Shown here: positions 4,761 to 5,742 of the stretch, in pieces
How the letters are laid out: every line of letters begins with the position of its first letter
Position numbering within the stretch: position 1 is the first letter of the stretch
NCBI GenBank assembly: GCA_017477685.1
Contig: JAFUUT010000385.1
Location: 1-5,742 of the forward strand
Direction: 5' to 3'
From: a bacterium
GTDB taxonomy: Bacteria > Cyanobacteriota > Vampirovibrionia > Gastranaerophilales > Gastranaerophilaceae
DNA length: 5,742 nt
Notes under the pieces: generated by a model
The model's input: only the letters and a program-made list of their open reading frames with translations
The model's database searches: none
Told to the model about the DNA's origin: nothing
Position numbers and translations under genes: made by a program

Positions 4761-5742
4761 ATGTATCTTGAAGACTTAGTAATTTATAAAAGACTTGAAG
4801 AAGGAAAAACGCGTAAAACAACAGCATATGCTGGAGTTTTAAGTTTAGTTAATCAAGATGTATCTAGTTTGTTAGATTATATAAAGTGTAGATTTCCAGA
4901 TTATCCGGACCACGGAATTAATCATTCTATTCGTTTACTAAGCTATATTGAACGTCTTTTAGGAAAACAATTAGACATTTTGAACGACACAGAATGTTTT
5001 TGCTTAATCCTAGCAGCGCTTTTTCATGATACAGCAATGGCAGAGTATTCTACAGATGACAGAAACAGACTAAGAGAAATGCATCATATTCTTGCATCAG
5101 AAACAATTAATGATTATTTCAATAAAAAGCTTTTAATAATAGAAGAACACGAGAGAATAAAGAACATTGTTATATTTGCTTCGAAAGCGCATGGTATGGA
5201 TTTGGTAGAGTTTCAAAATGACAGATGCTTTGGCAAAACTGATACCATAGCAGGTGACGAAGTACGTTATAATTTAATTGGATATCTTGTTCGTATAGGT
5301 GATTTAATGGATTTAGAACAATATCGTTCAAATTCATATATTCTTTCTAAATTTAAAAACGAATATAGCGAAGAAGCATTCAATCACAACATAAGGCATC
5401 AGTTAGTTACAACATATAACTATAATGAAGAAAAACTAGAAGTAGAAGTATTTGCAAATAATATATCTCAGTACAAAATATGGTCAACTTGGTTTACTTA
5501 TTTAAGAAATGATATATTAAATGCAAATACAGATTTAAATAAGTACAATATCTTTTTTCCAAAACCGACCACAAATATATTAACAAGTGACGATAAAAAC
5601 TTTGATGTTGAAGAACTGCATTTCGAAATTGATGATGAAGGCGGAATTTGGAATATTATATCGCAATCTATATATACAGATAAATTTGATTTTATTAGAG
5701 AAATAATACAAAATTCTATTGATGCGACACTAATTAAACTCT
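4761..5742 (+). CDS. HD-domain / Hsp90-like ATPase fusion protein, N-terminal 327 residues (runs off the right edge)
   Basis: The frame is open from ATG 4761 to the window end. Residues about 40-190 form an HD-type metal phosphohydrolase domain: H51/H55 (DHGINHSIRL), the HD pair H89-D90 (LILAALFHDTA), H144 (ASKAHG) and D181 (RIGDLMDLE). Residues 309-322 (FDFIREIIQNSIDA) match the N-box of Hsp90/GHKL ATPases, with E314, N318 and D321 at the spacing of Hsp90's ELISNSSDA. An ATPase domain therefore begins here and the full protein is probably much larger. Residues 195-305 are a less clear linker. There is no signal peptide. An in-frame TAG at 4746 rules out a longer N-terminus, yet there is no Shine-Dalgarno directly before the ATG. 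HD-Hsp90-like fusions are, as I recall, among proteins listed in surveys of prokaryotic conflict systems. Domains: confident; biological role: inference. Confidence 0.87.
   Translation, partial: MYLEDLVIYKRLEEGKTRKTTAYAGVLSLVNQDVSSLLDYIKCRFPDYPDHGINHSIRLLSYIERLLGKQLDILNDTECFCLILAALFHDTAMAEYSTDDRNRLREMHHILASETINDYFNKKLLIIEEHERIKNIVIFASKAHGMDLVEFQNDRCFGKTDTIAGDEVRYNLIGYLVRIGDLMDLEQYRSNSYILSKFKNEYSEEAFNHNIRHQLVTTYNYNEEKLEVEVFANNISQYKIWSTWFTYLRNDILNANTDLNKYNIFFPKPTTNILTSDDKNFDVEELHFEIDDEGGIWNIISQSIYTDKFDFIREIIQNSIDATLIKL

Noticed and set aside
1..5742. CRISPR array, tRNA or rRNA genes
   Set aside because: No regularly spaced repeats of CRISPR size, no tRNA-like cloverleaf with a TTCGA arm and no rRNA-like conserved stretches were seen on either strand.

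Overview
The window looks like a low-GC Firmicute, most likely a gut-type clostridium. This is inferred from the strongly AT-rich flanks, AGGAG-type ribosome sites, a GTG start and an AraC/kinase/hydrolase operon of the kind common in such genomes. No rRNA or tRNA is present to fix the taxon.

Layout. The left arm (1 to about 1380) carries a two-gene minus-strand operon. A TPR-repeat protein (513-1274) overlaps, by ATGA, an unrecognised gene that runs off the left edge (1-516). The right arm (about 4670 to 5742) carries, on the plus strand, the first 327 codons of a large protein. It has an N-terminal HD metal-phosphohydrolase-type domain followed by the start of an Hsp90/GHKL-like ATPase. The two arms are divergent and equally AT-rich, so they may once have been neighbours in one locus.

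Between them lies a 3.27-kb segment bounded by a 67-bp inverted repeat (1391-1457 and 4590-4656, 65 of 67 positions identical) that contains helically phased A-tracts. Inside are, in order: a gene-poor stretch of about 460 bp (1458-1918) with two 20-bp direct repeats exactly 100 bp apart, a possible gene-tail fossil with a strong hairpin, and a good promoter; then a tightly packed operon of an AraC-family regulator (1919-2629), an APH/fructosamine-kinase-like phosphotransferase (2636-3595) and an HSL-type alpha/beta hydrolase (3583-4503); then an intrinsic terminator (4519-4554). These cargo genes are clearly richer in G+C than both flanks. One 60-base line of the kinase gene has 25 G/C, against 10 in a line of the TPR gene and 16 in a line of the HD gene.

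Interpretation. The simplest reading is that a transposase-less (or trans-mobilised) element carrying a regulated kinase-esterase cassette was inserted into the divergent intergenic region of a possible stress or conflict locus (TPR protein, unknown partner, HD-Hsp90-like ATPase). The AraC protein probably controls its own operon. The kinase and hydrolase are translationally coupled and probably act on the same small molecule, but the substrate cannot be read from the sequence.
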